Shown here one piece after another: positions 26,370 through 34,953 of a stretch of 64,000 nt of DNA. The position numbers and the translations under genes were made by a program. Numbering within the stretch: the stretch's first letter is position 1; each line of letters opens with the position of its first letter. The DNA is from an uncultured Paracoccaceae bacterium (GTDB lineage Bacteria; Pseudomonadota; Alphaproteobacteria; Rhodobacterales; Rhodobacteraceae). The notes beneath the pieces were generated by a model. That model searched no databases, was not told the origin of the DNA, and saw only the letters and a list, made by a program, of their open reading frames with translations. The stretch spans positions 186,001 to 250,000 of the forward strand of contig CANMEQ010000002.1 of NCBI GenBank assembly GCA_947497065.1, read 5' to 3'.

Positions 26370-27779
26370 ATGACGGAAACCGCAACACTCGGCCTTTACG
26401 GTCTGGGCACCATGGGCAGCGCGCTGGCGCTTAACATTCTCGACAACGGCTTTGGTCTGTATGTCTCCAACCGCTCGTCTGACGCCGTGGCGGATTTTCT
26501 CAAAGAAGCCGAAACCGATGGTTTGGCCGAAAAGCTGACCGGTGCGGACAGCCTCGAAGAGATGGTAAACGCCATGCCGTCGCCCCGCGCGATCATTCTG
26601 ATGGTCCCCTCGGGCAAACCCGTGGACAGCACAATTGAAACACTGATCCCGCTGCTCAAACAGGGTGACACGATCATCGACGCCGGAAACTCCGACTACC
26701 GCGACACCCGCAGCCGCACAAAAACCGTCGAAGATGCAGGGCTGACCTACATCGGGATGGGCGTGTCTGGCGGCGAAGAAGGCGCGCGCAACGGCCCCTC
26801 CATCATGGTGGGCGGCACACCCGAAGCATGGGACGCCGTGCGCCCCGTCATCGAAGCCATCGCCGCTGATTTCGAAGGTGCGCCTTGCGCCGATCACCTC
26901 GGCCCAGATGGTGCGGGCCACTTCGTGAAAACCGTGCACAACGGCATCGAATACGCGGACATGCAAATGATCGCAGAAACCTACGGCCTGATGCGCTACG
27001 GCCGTGGCCAGTCACCGGCGGATATTGGCAAAGTGTTCGAGGGCTGGGACAAAGGCCGCCTGCAAAGCTATCTCGTGGAAATCACCGGTAAAGTTCTGCA
27101 AGCGACCGATACAGAAACGGGCGAACCTGCTGTTGACGTGATTTTGGATGCCGCAGGCCAAAAAGGCACGGGCCGCTGGACCGCGATCGAAGCCATCCGT
27201 CTGGGCCAATCCGCAAATGTCATCGAAGGGGCTGTGGCAGCTCGTGCATGGTCCGCCGAAGGCGACGCACGTAAAACCGGCGAAGAGATTTTCGGTGGGG
27301 ACCGCAGCGAAGTGGCTCTTTCTGATGAAGATCTGGAAGCGGCCTTGCTCGTGGGCCGCATCGTGGCCTACGCCCAAGGCTTCCGCATTCTGGCCGCCGC
27401 ATCCGACGAATTCGACTGGAACATCGACCACGCCCGCGCCGCCGAAGTCTGGCGCGCCGGATGCATCATCCGATCTGCCTTGCTCGATGATATCGCAAGC
27501 GCGTTCCGTGGTGATTTACCCAAAGGCCAGCTGATCTTTGCAGATAGCTTTGTCCCGCTGATCCGCGAAGCTCTGCCCGCTTTGCGCCGCGTTGTGGGGG
27601 CCGCCGTGGCCGCCGGTCACGCGATCCCGGCCTTGTCCTCGGCGTTGGCGTTCATCGACACAATGCAGACGGCCCGTGGCACCACGGATGTTGTCCAAGC
27701 CCAGCGCGACTTTTTCGGGATGCATGGGTTTGTGCGGTTGGATGGCCGTGAAAACCAGCATGGTCCTTGGTGGGAGTAA
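26370..27779 (+). CDS. gnd: 6-phosphogluconate dehydrogenase, decarboxylating
   Basis: A 469-residue dimeric enzyme of the oxidative pentose phosphate pathway that converts 6-phosphogluconate to ribulose 5-phosphate, CO2 and NADPH. LYGLGTMGSALALNI is the nucleotide fold, MGVSGGEEGARNGPSIMVGG and HFVKTVHNGIEYADMQMIAE the catalytic signature (Lys and Glu), and the C-terminal RDFFGMHGFVRLDGRENQHGPWW the dimer tail. The ATG at 26370 follows GAGGAG. The family length (about 470) is met. Confidence 0.96.
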   Translation: MTETATLGLYGLGTMGSALALNILDNGFGLYVSNRSSDAVADFLKEAETDGLAEKLTGADSLEEMVNAMPSPRAIILMVPSGKPVDSTIETLIPLLKQGDTIIDAGNSDYRDTRSRTKTVEDAGLTYIGMGVSGGEEGARNGPSIMVGGTPEAWDAVRPVIEAIAADFEGAPCADHLGPDGAGHFVKTVHNGIEYADMQMIAETYGLMRYGRGQSPADIGKVFEGWDKGRLQSYLVEITGKVLQATDTETGEPAVDVILDAAGQKGTGRWTAIEAIRLGQSANVIEGAVAARAWSAEGDARKTGEEIFGGDRSEVALSDEDLEAALLVGRIVAYAQGFRILAAASDEFDWNIDHARAAEVWRAGCIIRSALLDDIASAFRGDLPKGQLIFADSFVPLIREALPALRRVVGAAVAAGHAIPALSSALAFIDTMQTARGTTDVVQAQRDFFGMHGFVRLDGRENQHGPWWE

Positions 27780-27815
27780 CACAGCTGAAGCTGTAGCGCC
27801 TGCGGCGAGCGGGTA

Positions 27816-27832
27816 GGGGGGCGCTGCCCCCC
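27816..27832 (+). terminator. G/C hairpin between gnd and hrpB
   Basis: A perfect 7-bp inverted repeat (GGGGGGC, loop GCT, GCCCCCC) in the 120-bp convergent gap between gnd and hrpB. It is followed directly by a second G/C-rich stretch and then by the GGAGTATT..GGTCAGAGGAA motif described separately. It could serve both genes as a 3' hairpin, although no T-run follows on either strand. Confidence 0.5.
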
Positions 27833-27847
27833 GCGCTGCGCGCTCCC

Positions 27848-27874
27848 CCCGGAGTATTCGGGTCAGAGGAATAA
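27848..27874 (+). repeat. Intergenic motif copy (GGAGTATT..GGTCAGAGGAA)
   Basis: A short motif also found upstream of the ABC permease gene (about 20670-20692); the two copies share about 19 of 23 positions from GGAGT to GGAAKA. A weaker third copy of its first half lies at 7054-7069. From memory such CCGG-GGAGTATTT-type motifs are frequent between genes in Rhodobacteraceae; their function is not known to me. Confidence 0.55.
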
Positions 27875-27899
27875 AGGCCAGATGACCAAAGGGAACCGG

Positions 27900-30302
27900 T
27901 TATTTGCGTGGTTTTGCGCGCAAGGTCGGGTCCGCTTGTGTCGGGTCCTCGGGCCAAGGGTGTTTAGGATATTGCCCGCGCATATCTTTGCGCACATCGG
28001 CGTAAGACGAGGCCCAGAAACCCGGCACATCCATTGTTGTTTGAATGGGTTTGTGCCCCGGTGACAGGAATGTCACCCGCAGGGCGCGCCCTGCGACGGT
28101 GGGATGGCGAGTGGTACCAAACATTTCTTGCAGCCGCAGGGTGATTTCAGGCGTTTCCCCACTGTAATCAATTGGCGTTTGCCGCCCCAAGGGGGTGGTG
28201 AAATGCGCCGGAACCTCTGCGTCGAGCCTCTGCATTTGGTCCCACGTCAGGGTTGCCCGCAAGGCGGGCAAAATGTCGAACGCCTTCCACTGGGCCATGG
28301 TGTGCACGCCCGTGAGATAGGGCAGCAACCATGTTTCCAGATCGTCCAGCAGCGCCTCATCGGACAGGTCTGGCAGCGAGCTGTCGACAGCGCGCATCAG
28401 ATCAACGCGGGCGCGGAACCGGTTCGCGGCCCCCGATGCCGAAATCCCAAAGCCGCGAATACCTTCCAGCATGGCGCGCGCGATGTCGTCTTCGGGCGCG
28501 TTGGGCCAACGTGTGTCGGACAGCACAATCGCGCCCAAGCGATCTTGCGTGCGTGCCAGAACCTTGCCCTCGCGTTTGGACCATAGGCAGATGTTGTCTG
28601 CGGTGATCCGCGTGCCCGCTACCTCGCGTAATATACCCTCAGAAATAGGCAAAGCCGCGCGAATTTTGGCCTCGCGTGGGTGGCCATCTGTGTCTGTCAC
28701 GACCAAAAACGGCTGGCCTGCAAGAGGGTCGCTCGCGTCCAGAACCGCGCCCTTCCCGCCGGACATCACAAACCGCGGCGCATCGCCCTTGCGGCGCATC
28801 GCGATACGGTCGGGGTAGGCGCGGGCTGCGTGCACTTCGGGCGCGGCGGCTGGCGCGTTTGGCGCGATTTTCGACAAGCGTTTCGCCTCTTGTTTCACGC
28901 GGGCCAAGCCGCCTTTGTGCACCATGTGCGGCACCCGCGCGCCCGACAGCGCCTTGAGCCGCAATCCCAGATCCACCGGCGCGCCTTGCAAAATATCACG
29001 GTCCGCCAGGAGGGCCGCCAAAGGCGCCGCATCGCGCCCCCCGAGGCTGACCATATGGCCCAACCGCGGGTGCACCGGAAACCGCGCCAAACCACGCCCA
29101 TGCTCTGTGATCCGGCCACCCTCCAATGCGCCCAAATCTGTCAGCAATGCACGCGCCTCGGCCAAGGCCCCTTCGGGCGGGGGCGTTAAAAATGCCAAAT
29201 CATCGCTGCCCCAATTGGCCAATTCCAATGCCAAACCGGTCAAATCGGCGGCTTCGATTTCGGCAGGGGGGAAGGCCAGCAGCGCGCCATCCTCGGCCTT
29301 GGCCCATAATTTATAGGCCACGCCTGCCGCCACACGGCCTGCACGCCCGGCGCGCTGGGTGGCCTCGGCACGGGTCACCCGTTCGGTCACCAGCCGCGTC
29401 ATGCCAGACCCGGCATCGAACCGCGCGCGCCGCGACCGCCCGCCATCCACGACCACGCGAATATCCTCGATCGTCAGCGAGGTTTCGGCAATCGATGTGG
29501 CCAAAACCACCTTGCGCCCTGATGGGACAGGGGCAATCGCCGCCCGTTGCTCTGCAAAGGGCAGGGCGCCAAACAGGGGGCGCACGGCGCACCCCTCGGG
29601 CAGCCGCCCGTCGAGCAAGCCCTGAACGCGGCGGATCTCCCCTTCGCCGGGCAAAAACACCAGCACGCCACCTTCGGTCTCGGCCACAGCCTCGGCCACC
29701 AAATCGGCGAGAGCCACTTCGAACTTGCGGTCTTTCGGCAAGGGGCGGGGCAGCCATTTGGCCTCTACCGGAAAGGCGCGCCCCTGCGATGTGATCACGG
29801 GCGCGCCAATTAAATCGGCCACTGGACCCGCGTCCAACGTGGCCGACATCACCACCAACGCCAGATCATCACGCAACGCGCCGCGCACCTCCAGCACCAG
29901 CGCCAGCCCCAAATCCGCATTCAAGGACCGCTCGTGAAACTCATCGAAAATCACCGCGCCCACGCCGGGCAATTCGGGGTCGTTTTGCAACATGCGAGTC
30001 AAAATACCCTCGGTCACGACCTCGATCTTGCTGCCTGCCACGCTCTCCCCGCGCATCCGGTAGCCCACGCGGCCCCCCGGTGTTTCGCCCAGCTGCTGGG
30101 CCAACCGCTCGGCAGCGGCACGCGCGGCCAACCGGCGCGGCTCCAACATCACGATCTTGCCGGTGATATCGGGCATCAGCGCAATCGGCACCCGCGTGGT
30201 TTTACCGGCCCCGGGGGGCGCTTGCAGCACCGCACAGCCCGCATCGCGCACGGCCGCACGCAACTCATCCAACACATCATCAATGGGCAAAGCATCTGTC
30301 AT
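27900..30302 (-). CDS. hrpB: ATP-dependent RNA helicase HrpB
   Basis: An 800-residue DEAH-box helicase. Motif I is APPGAGKTTRVP, motif II DEFHER, motif III MSATLD and motif VI QRAGRAGR; the HA2/HrpB-specific C-terminal region includes MRRKGDAPRFVMSGGKGAVLD and the closing PVLxVTFLSPGHKPIQTTMDVPGFWASSYADV-type block (positions about 755-785). The role in alphaproteobacteria is unclear; E. coli HrpB is dispensable, and helicases of this family remodel RNA. ATG at 30300-30302. Divergent from meaB with 96 bp between starts. Confidence 0.95.
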   Translation of the reverse strand: MTDALPIDDVLDELRAAVRDAGCAVLQAPPGAGKTTRVPIALMPDITGKIVMLEPRRLAARAAAERLAQQLGETPGGRVGYRMRGESVAGSKIEVVTEGILTRMLQNDPELPGVGAVIFDEFHERSLNADLGLALVLEVRGALRDDLALVVMSATLDAGPVADLIGAPVITSQGRAFPVEAKWLPRPLPKDRKFEVALADLVAEAVAETEGGVLVFLPGEGEIRRVQGLLDGRLPEGCAVRPLFGALPFAEQRAAIAPVPSGRKVVLATSIAETSLTIEDIRVVVDGGRSRRARFDAGSGMTRLVTERVTRAEATQRAGRAGRVAAGVAYKLWAKAEDGALLAFPPAEIEAADLTGLALELANWGSDDLAFLTPPPEGALAEARALLTDLGALEGGRITEHGRGLARFPVHPRLGHMVSLGGRDAAPLAALLADRDILQGAPVDLGLRLKALSGARVPHMVHKGGLARVKQEAKRLSKIAPNAPAAAPEVHAARAYPDRIAMRRKGDAPRFVMSGGKGAVLDASDPLAGQPFLVVTDTDGHPREAKIRAALPISEGILREVAGTRITADNICLWSKREGKVLARTQDRLGAIVLSDTRWPNAPEDDIARAMLEGIRGFGISASGAANRFRARVDLMRAVDSSLPDLSDEALLDDLETWLLPYLTGVHTMAQWKAFDILPALRATLTWDQMQRLDAEVPAHFTTPLGRQTPIDYSGETPEITLRLQEMFGTTRHPTVAGRALRVTFLSPGHKPIQTTMDVPGFWASSYADVRKDMRGQYPKHPWPEDPTQADPTLRAKPRK

Positions 30303-30398
30303 GCCCCCGTTTCACCCCGCCCATGGGGGCAGGTCAACCAAAGGGCGCGAAAAAACACCAACTGGACAGACACCGCACGCGCGCCCCATATACGGGGC

Positions 30399-31394
30399 AT
30401 GGATATCGAAACCACAGCCACCGCGCTCCGCAGCGGCAACCGCCGCGCCTTGGCCCGCGCCATCACCTTGGTCGAATCGACCCGCCCCCAAGACCGCGCA
30501 ACCGCCGCCCGCTTGCTCGCGGCCCTCGGTACAGAGCGGCAAGCCCTGCGCATTGGCCTGTCCGGCACACCGGGCGTGGGAAAATCCACATTTATCGAAA
30601 GCTTCGGCCGCATGCTCACAGGGCAGGGCAAACGCGTGGCCGTTTTGGCGGTCGATCCGTCGTCCACCCGGTCGGGCGGGTCCATCTTGGGCGACAAAAC
30701 CCGCATGGACCTGCTCTCGCGCGACCCCAATGCCTTCATCCGGCCCTCACCTTCGCAAACCCAATTGGGCGGCGTGGCGCGGCGCACCCGCGAAGCAATC
30801 GCCCTGTGCGAAGCCGCCAATTTCGACGTCATCTTGATCGAAACCGTGGGCGTCGGCCAATCGGAAACCGCCGTGGCCGAAATGTCCGACCTGTTCTTGC
30901 TGCTGCTGGCCCCCGCGGGTGGGGACGAGCTTCAGGGCGTCAAACGGGGCATCATGGAAACCTGCGATATGATCCTTGTAAACAAGGCCGATGGCGACCT
31001 GAAACAACAGGCCACCCGCACCTGCGCCGATTATGCAGGCGCCCTGCGCCTGATGCGCAAACGCCCCCAAGACCCCGCCGATTTCCCTAAAGCAGTGCCC
31101 GTCTCGGCGCTGGAAAACGACGGCATCACCGCCGCATGGGACGAAATGCAAACCCTCATCACCTGGCGCCGCGACACCGGCATCTGGGCCAGTCGCCGCA
31201 CCGATCAGGCCCGCTATTGGTTCCACGAAGAAGTCCGCGCAGGCTTGCTCGCACGCCTCACCGCCGATGCCGCAGTCACCGCCCAAATGGCCACCCTCGA
31301 ATCCGCCGTCGCCCAAGGCGATGCAACCCCAACACAGGCCGCCGAAGACCTGATCACCAGCCTTTTGGGCCCCGCATCGCGCGATACCGGCTAA
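30399..31394 (+). CDS. meaB: Methylmalonyl-CoA mutase-associated GTPase MeaB
   Basis: A 331-residue G3E-type P-loop GTPase that protects and reloads the B12 cofactor of methylmalonyl-CoA mutase. LSGTPGVGKSTFIE is the Walker A loop, VDPSSTRSGGSILGDKTRM the switch region, IETVGVGQSE the Walker B/switch II and ILVNKADGD the NKxD base-specificity motif. The mutase gene itself is not in the window. ATG at 30399. It fits with prpE at 44871 as part of propionyl-CoA use, although the two are far apart. Confidence 0.94.
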   Translation: MDIETTATALRSGNRRALARAITLVESTRPQDRATAARLLAALGTERQALRIGLSGTPGVGKSTFIESFGRMLTGQGKRVAVLAVDPSSTRSGGSILGDKTRMDLLSRDPNAFIRPSPSQTQLGGVARRTREAIALCEAANFDVILIETVGVGQSETAVAEMSDLFLLLLAPAGGDELQGVKRGIMETCDMILVNKADGDLKQQATRTCADYAGALRLMRKRPQDPADFPKAVPVSALENDGITAAWDEMQTLITWRRDTGIWASRRTDQARYWFHEEVRAGLLARLTADAAVTAQMATLESAVAQGDATPTQAAEDLITSLLGPASRDTG

Positions 31395-31453
31395 CAATGC
31401 GCCAAAATCCGCGCCAAAATCCCACGTCACACCCTGATTTCCCGCAAAACAGG

Positions 31454-31482
31454 TTGACGGCCCGCCGGAATCCTCCTACTTC
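31454..31482 (+). promoter_or_regulatory. Candidate sigma-70 promoter of rpmB
   Basis: TTGACG at 31454-31459 and TACTTC at 31477-31482 are separated by 17 bp, about 100 bp before the rpmB start. The -35 is close to consensus and the -10 is weak, as is common in this group. It is the best promoter-like pair between meaB and rpmB. Confidence 0.45.
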
Positions 31483-31583
31483 CCGCGAACCGAATTCAGG
31501 CTTTTGCATCTGCATTGGCCATTAACCGTATGAAACAGGGCCCGACGTGAAACGCGCGGCCTTCGATGGACAAGGAAAAGCTC

Positions 31584-31871
31584 ATGTCTCGCCGCTGCGA
31601 ATTGACCGGAAAAGGCCCAATGTCGGGCAACAACGTTAGCCACGCTAACAACAAAACCAAACGTCGCTTCTTGCCAAACCTGCAAGACGTCTCCTTGATG
31701 TCTGACGTTCTGGGTCGCACATTCAAACTGCGCATCTCTTCTGCTGCGCTGCGCACTGTTGACCACCGCGGTGGTCTGGACGCCTTCATGGCGAAAGCCA
31801 AAGACGCTGAGCTGTCCGACGGCGCGTTGAAAATCAAAAAAGAGATCAACAAGGCAATGGCAGCAGCCTAA
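31584..31871 (+). CDS. rpmB: 50S ribosomal protein L28
   Basis: A 95-residue basic ribosomal protein of the large subunit. [34 protein letters not shown] is the invariant L28 N-terminus; only one Cys is kept, so it is the zinc-free form. ATG at 31584 with AAGGAAA upstream; an in-frame ATG at 31566 is too far upstream of the conserved start. Monocistronic, with its own promoter candidate and an intrinsic terminator. Confidence 0.97.
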   Translation: MSRRCELTGKGPMSGNNVSHANNKTKRRFLPNLQDVSLMSDVLGRTFKLRISSAALRTVDHRGGLDAFMAKAKDAELSDGALKIKKEINKAMAAA

Positions 31872-31892
31872 GCCCTGTCTCATATCTGTTTT

Positions 31893-31922
31893 AAAAGGCC
31901 CGAGCATCTGCTTGGGCCTTTT
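31893..31922 (+). terminator. Intrinsic terminator of rpmB
   Basis: AAAAGGCCC and GGGCCTTTT frame an inner AGCA/TGCT pairing, giving a near-perfect stem ending in a T-run 22 bp after the rpmB stop. This is a typical Rho-independent terminator. Confidence 0.9.
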
Positions 31923-32029
31923 GCGTTGGTGGGGCAGGCGCAGAGGCAGGGGATAGCATTTCATTTCCCCCGATCTGCGCTTAGGATGGCAGCGCAGGCC
32001 TCGTCGTCTGCCCGCTCCAAAGGTGCCCG

Positions 32030-32542
32030 ATGTCAAATCTTACAAACGCGCCCACACTGCAGACCGACCGGCTGATCCTGCGCAGCCCGCGCCAATCAGA
32101 TTTGCCCGCCTTCACCCGTTTCATCACCAGCGCGCCGTCGCTTGCGGCCCAAGGCGAAACCGGCACCGCAGAACAGGCCTGGTTCGGGTTTCTCGCCGGT
32201 ATCGGCCATTGGCACTGGCACGGGTTTGGCTTCTTTGTCCTCGAAAGCCGGCACACAGCCGCGCCCATGGGCCGCGTCGGCTTGCTCAAACACTCCAACT
32301 GGCCCGACATCGAATTGGCATGGCACCTGTTTGAAGAGGGGGAGGGCCAAGGCTTCGCCACCGAAGCCGCACAGGCGGTCAAACGCTGGGCCTACGATGA
32401 CCTCGGCCTCGACCGGTTGACCAGCTACATCGACCACGCCAACACCCGTTCACAGGCCGTGGCAACGCGGCTCGGCGCCACCACCGACGGCACACGCGCG
32501 CCCCATGAACCCGATGCCGAAATCTGGGTCCATACGCGCTGA
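32030..32542 (+). CDS. GNAT family N-acetyltransferase (RimJ-like)
   Basis: A 170-residue acetyltransferase of the RimJ/RimL-like Acetyltransf_3 group. LQTDRLILRSPRQSDLPAF opens the fold, GLLKHSNWPDIELAWHLFEEGEGQGFATEAAQAVKRWAYDDLGL contains motif A (EGQGFATEA), and YIDHANTRSQAVATRLGA motif B. Likely acetylates a protein N-terminus or a small amine. Monocistronic after rpmB. Confidence 0.88.
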   Translation: MSNLTNAPTLQTDRLILRSPRQSDLPAFTRFITSAPSLAAQGETGTAEQAWFGFLAGIGHWHWHGFGFFVLESRHTAAPMGRVGLLKHSNWPDIELAWHLFEEGEGQGFATEAAQAVKRWAYDDLGLDRLTSYIDHANTRSQAVATRLGATTDGTRAPHEPDAEIWVHTR

Positions 32543-32615
32543 ACACAATCGTGCCGCAGTCCCCTGCGACTTTTGTGCTCTTCCCCCCGCCACGCGGCCC
32601 TGATACCTCAGCCCC

Positions 32616-32957
32616 ATGACCCGCTTGTTCACCATTTTGCTCGCGCTCCTCATCGCTGTGACCTCACAGCAGATGGCCGTTGCGCGCGGCATGATGATGA
32701 ACGCCGCAGGGCAGGTGGTGATCTGCACGGGCCACGGCGTGCAAACGATCACAATCGACCATCAGGGCGACCCGATAGAGGTTGTCCATATCTGTCCTGA
32801 CTGCGCGTTGACCTTGGCCGCCCTTGCACAGGCCCCCACCACAGCACCTGCGCCGGTTATCCACATGCAGGTCCTCGGGCAAACACCTGTGCGCGACCTG
32901 CAAATCCCGTCTGTCCCCACATCCGCCCAACCGCGCGGCCCCCCTGTGATGCTCTGA
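32616..32957 (+). CDS. Small exported CPDC protein upstream of PCu(A)C
   Basis: A 113-residue protein with a Sec signal peptide (residues 1-23, MTRLFTILLALLIAVTSQQMAVA) and a mature part containing ICPDCAL (CxxC, about residues 79-85), several Met and His residues and a Pro-rich tail. It resembles the DUF2946-type exported proteins often found beside copper chaperones. It lies 51 bp before the PCu(A)C gene on the same strand. A periplasmic copper or redox function is inferred from context; no enzyme motif is seen. Confidence 0.72.
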   Translation: MTRLFTILLALLIAVTSQQMAVARGMMMNAAGQVVICTGHGVQTITIDHQGDPIEVVHICPDCALTLAALAQAPTTAPAPVIHMQVLGQTPVRDLQIPSVPTSAQPRGPPVML

Positions 32958-33008
32958 AACCCGACTTGCACTTTTCCAACATTCAGACAGATCAGACTGG
33001 ACCTTCAG

Positions 33009-33488
33009 ATGTCTTTTAAAACAACACTCCTTTCCGCCATCGCTGCGGTTGCTTTCGCTGTGCCGGCCATCGCGGAAATCGAAATCCATGATGCCTACGC
33101 CCGCTCCTCCAACCCTGTGGCAGGCGCGGCTTTCATGGTCATCCATAACCACGGCGACACCGATGACCGCCTCCTTGGCGTCACCTCAGACGCCGCCGCA
33201 CGGGTCGAGCTTCACACCCACATCGAAGACGCCGATGGCATCATGCGCATGACCCACATCGAAGAGGGCTTCGACCTGCCCGCAGGCGGTGAAATCGCCA
33301 TGGTGCGCGGCGCAGAACACGTGATGTTCATGGGCCTCACCGATCCGTTCGAGCAAGACGCCATCGTGACCATCACCTTTGAATTCGAAAACGCAGGCGA
33401 TGTTGTCGTCGAAATCCCCGTCGATCAAAACCGCGAAGCGACGGAAGCGAGCGACGACCACTCAAACCACGGCAGCCACGACCACTAG
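33009..33488 (+). CDS. Periplasmic copper chaperone PCu(A)C
   Basis: A 159-residue exported protein that delivers Cu(I) to the CuA centre or to CcoN/CtaD-type oxidase subunits. After a signal peptide (1-22, ending VPAIA) the mature domain shows YARSSNPVAGAAFMVIHN, VELHTHIEDADGIMRM and GAEHVMFMGL, which contain the His and Met copper ligands of the family. A His-rich tail (HSNHGSHDH) adds further potential metal sites. Co-transcribed with the CPDC protein; convergent with the sirtuin gene (4-bp overlap). Confidence 0.93.
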   Translation: MSFKTTLLSAIAAVAFAVPAIAEIEIHDAYARSSNPVAGAAFMVIHNHGDTDDRLLGVTSDAAARVELHTHIEDADGIMRMTHIEEGFDLPAGGEIAMVRGAEHVMFMGLTDPFEQDAIVTITFEFENAGDVVVEIPVDQNREATEASDDHSNHGSHDH

Positions 33489-34165
33489 GTCAAAACCTCA
33501 TTGACCCACCCCGGCACCACCTCGGTCGCCGGACCAAAACACGAGCGGGCGAAATCAGTCGCCCGTTCGCTCGGCTCTAGGTTCAATTCCAACGTATCCG
33601 CCCCAAACTCCTGCGCCGCACGCACAAACCCCGCCGCCGGATACACCACGCCACTGGTCCCAATCGCCACAAATAGATCCGCACGTTGTAACGCCGCCCC
33701 AATGCGGTCCATGTGATAAGGCACCTCGCCAAACCACACCACATCGGGCCGCGCCATGCCCCCGCAAACGCACCGCGTCTCAACGCTCATCACCTCTGGC
33801 GCAGGCCAGCGGTCGCCACAGGCTGCACACAGCGCCACCAAATGGGTCCCATGCATATGGATCACATCCCGCGATCCGGCCCGTTCATGCAAATCATCCA
33901 CATTCTGCGTGACCAATGTCACTTCAACCCGCGGGTCCATCTGCAACGCCGCCAACGCCACATGCGCCGCATTCGGCTGGCATGACCGCACCTTCGCCCG
34001 CCGCATATTGTAAAACGCGTGCACCGCCGCCGGATCCTCGGCAAATCCCTCCGGCGTGGCCAGCTTCATCAGGTCCGCATTCTCCCACAGTCCGCCCTTA
34101 TCGCGAAATGTCCCCATCCCGCTTTCCGCAGAAATGCCCGCGCCTGTCAAAATCACGATGCGCAT
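33485..34165 (-). CDS. cobB: NAD-dependent protein deacylase (sirtuin, CobB)
   Basis: A 226-residue Sir2-family enzyme removing acetyl or acyl groups from lysines with NAD. ILTGAGISAESGMGTFRD is the NAD-binding GAGIS motif, TQNVDDLHERAG and the catalytic His in HMHGTH follow, and the zinc site has CAACGDRW and the second Cys pair CVCGG. ATG at 34163-34165. It is divergent from the phosphatase gene with only 27 bp between the two start codons. Confidence 0.94.
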   Translation of the reverse strand: MRIVILTGAGISAESGMGTFRDKGGLWENADLMKLATPEGFAEDPAAVHAFYNMRRAKVRSCQPNAAHVALAALQMDPRVEVTLVTQNVDDLHERAGSRDVIHMHGTHLVALCAACGDRWPAPEVMSVETRCVCGGMARPDVVWFGEVPYHMDRIGAALQRADLFVAIGTSGVVYPAAGFVRAAQEFGADTLELNLEPSERATDFARSCFGPATEVVPGWVNEVLT

Positions 34166-34192
34166 CGCCCAATCTCCCGCTATGCTGCCCCC

Positions 34193-34627
34193 ATGCACCG
34201 TATTCTATTTGTCTGTCTGGGCAACATCTGCCGCTCCCCCTCCGCCGAAGCCGTCACCCGCGCCAAGGCACCCCACCTGTCGCTCGACAGCGCAGGCACC
34301 GCCGGCTACCACATCGGCGCGCCGCCCTACGGCCCCATGCAAAAAGCCGCCAAACCCCGCGGCTACGACCTCAGCCCCCTGCGCGCACGCCAATTCACAC
34401 CCGAAGATTTCCACACCTTCGACCTGATCATCGCCATGGATTCCGAAAACCTAGAAGACATCGAGGCCCAGCGCCCCACCGGCGCCCAAACCCCTGTGAC
34501 CCTGTTCACAACCTACATCGGCCAAACCGGCACAGCCGTGCCCGACCCATACTACACCCGCGACTTCGACGGATGCCTAGACCTGATCGAACACTGCGCC
34601 GACGCCCTGATCAAAGACCTGTCTTAA
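34193..34627 (+). CDS. Low-molecular-weight protein-tyrosine phosphatase
   Basis: A 144-residue phosphatase. FVCLGNICRSPSAEA is the CX5R-S catalytic loop at residues 8-15 and VPDPYYTRDF carries the acid-base Asp of the DPYY motif. The family dephosphorylates tyrosine in regulators or polysaccharide kinases; no kinase gene is nearby, so the target is open. ATG at 34193. Ends with a 4-bp overlap with the convergent lipoprotein gene. Confidence 0.93.
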   Translation: MHRILFVCLGNICRSPSAEAVTRAKAPHLSLDSAGTAGYHIGAPPYGPMQKAAKPRGYDLSPLRARQFTPEDFHTFDLIIAMDSENLEDIEAQRPTGAQTPVTLFTTYIGQTGTAVPDPYYTRDFDGCLDLIEHCADALIKDLS

Positions 34628-34953
34628 CCGCAGGTGTTGCGCGCCCGCGTCACAAACGCCTGATAACGCCGCCAAAACGCATCATTGGCCGTGGTGTCGC
34701 TGATGCGAATGGAATGGGCAAACTCCGGATCCCCAAAAAACCGCGCCACACGGCTGCGATCACTGGGCGACAATTCCGCATTCGCCACACCTTGCACGCA
34801 ATTGCACAACGATGTCGACGCCGCCGACCGATCCGCCGCCAAACACGCACGGCTGATATCCCCCGACGCCCCCCGCGTGGACCCGGACCGCTCGAACCGG
34901 TTGCCACAGGCCGAAAGCGCCAAAACACACGTCATCAAAAGAACTACCCGCAT
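34624..34953 (-). CDS. Small hypothetical lipoprotein
   Basis: A 109-residue protein with a lipoprotein signal MRVVLLMTCVLALSAC (lipobox LSAC, Cys16). The mature part has four or more Cys residues (ACLAADRS, LCNCVQGV, RNTCG), suggesting disulfides in the periplasm, and a helical DPEFAHSIRISDTTANDAFWRRYQAF segment. I do not recognise the family. ATG at 34951-34953. Gap to the next gene is about 350 bp. Confidence 0.75.
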   Translation of the reverse strand: MRVVLLMTCVLALSACGNRFERSGSTRGASGDISRACLAADRSAASTSLCNCVQGVANAELSPSDRSRVARFFGDPEFAHSIRISDTTANDAFWRRYQAFVTRARNTCG

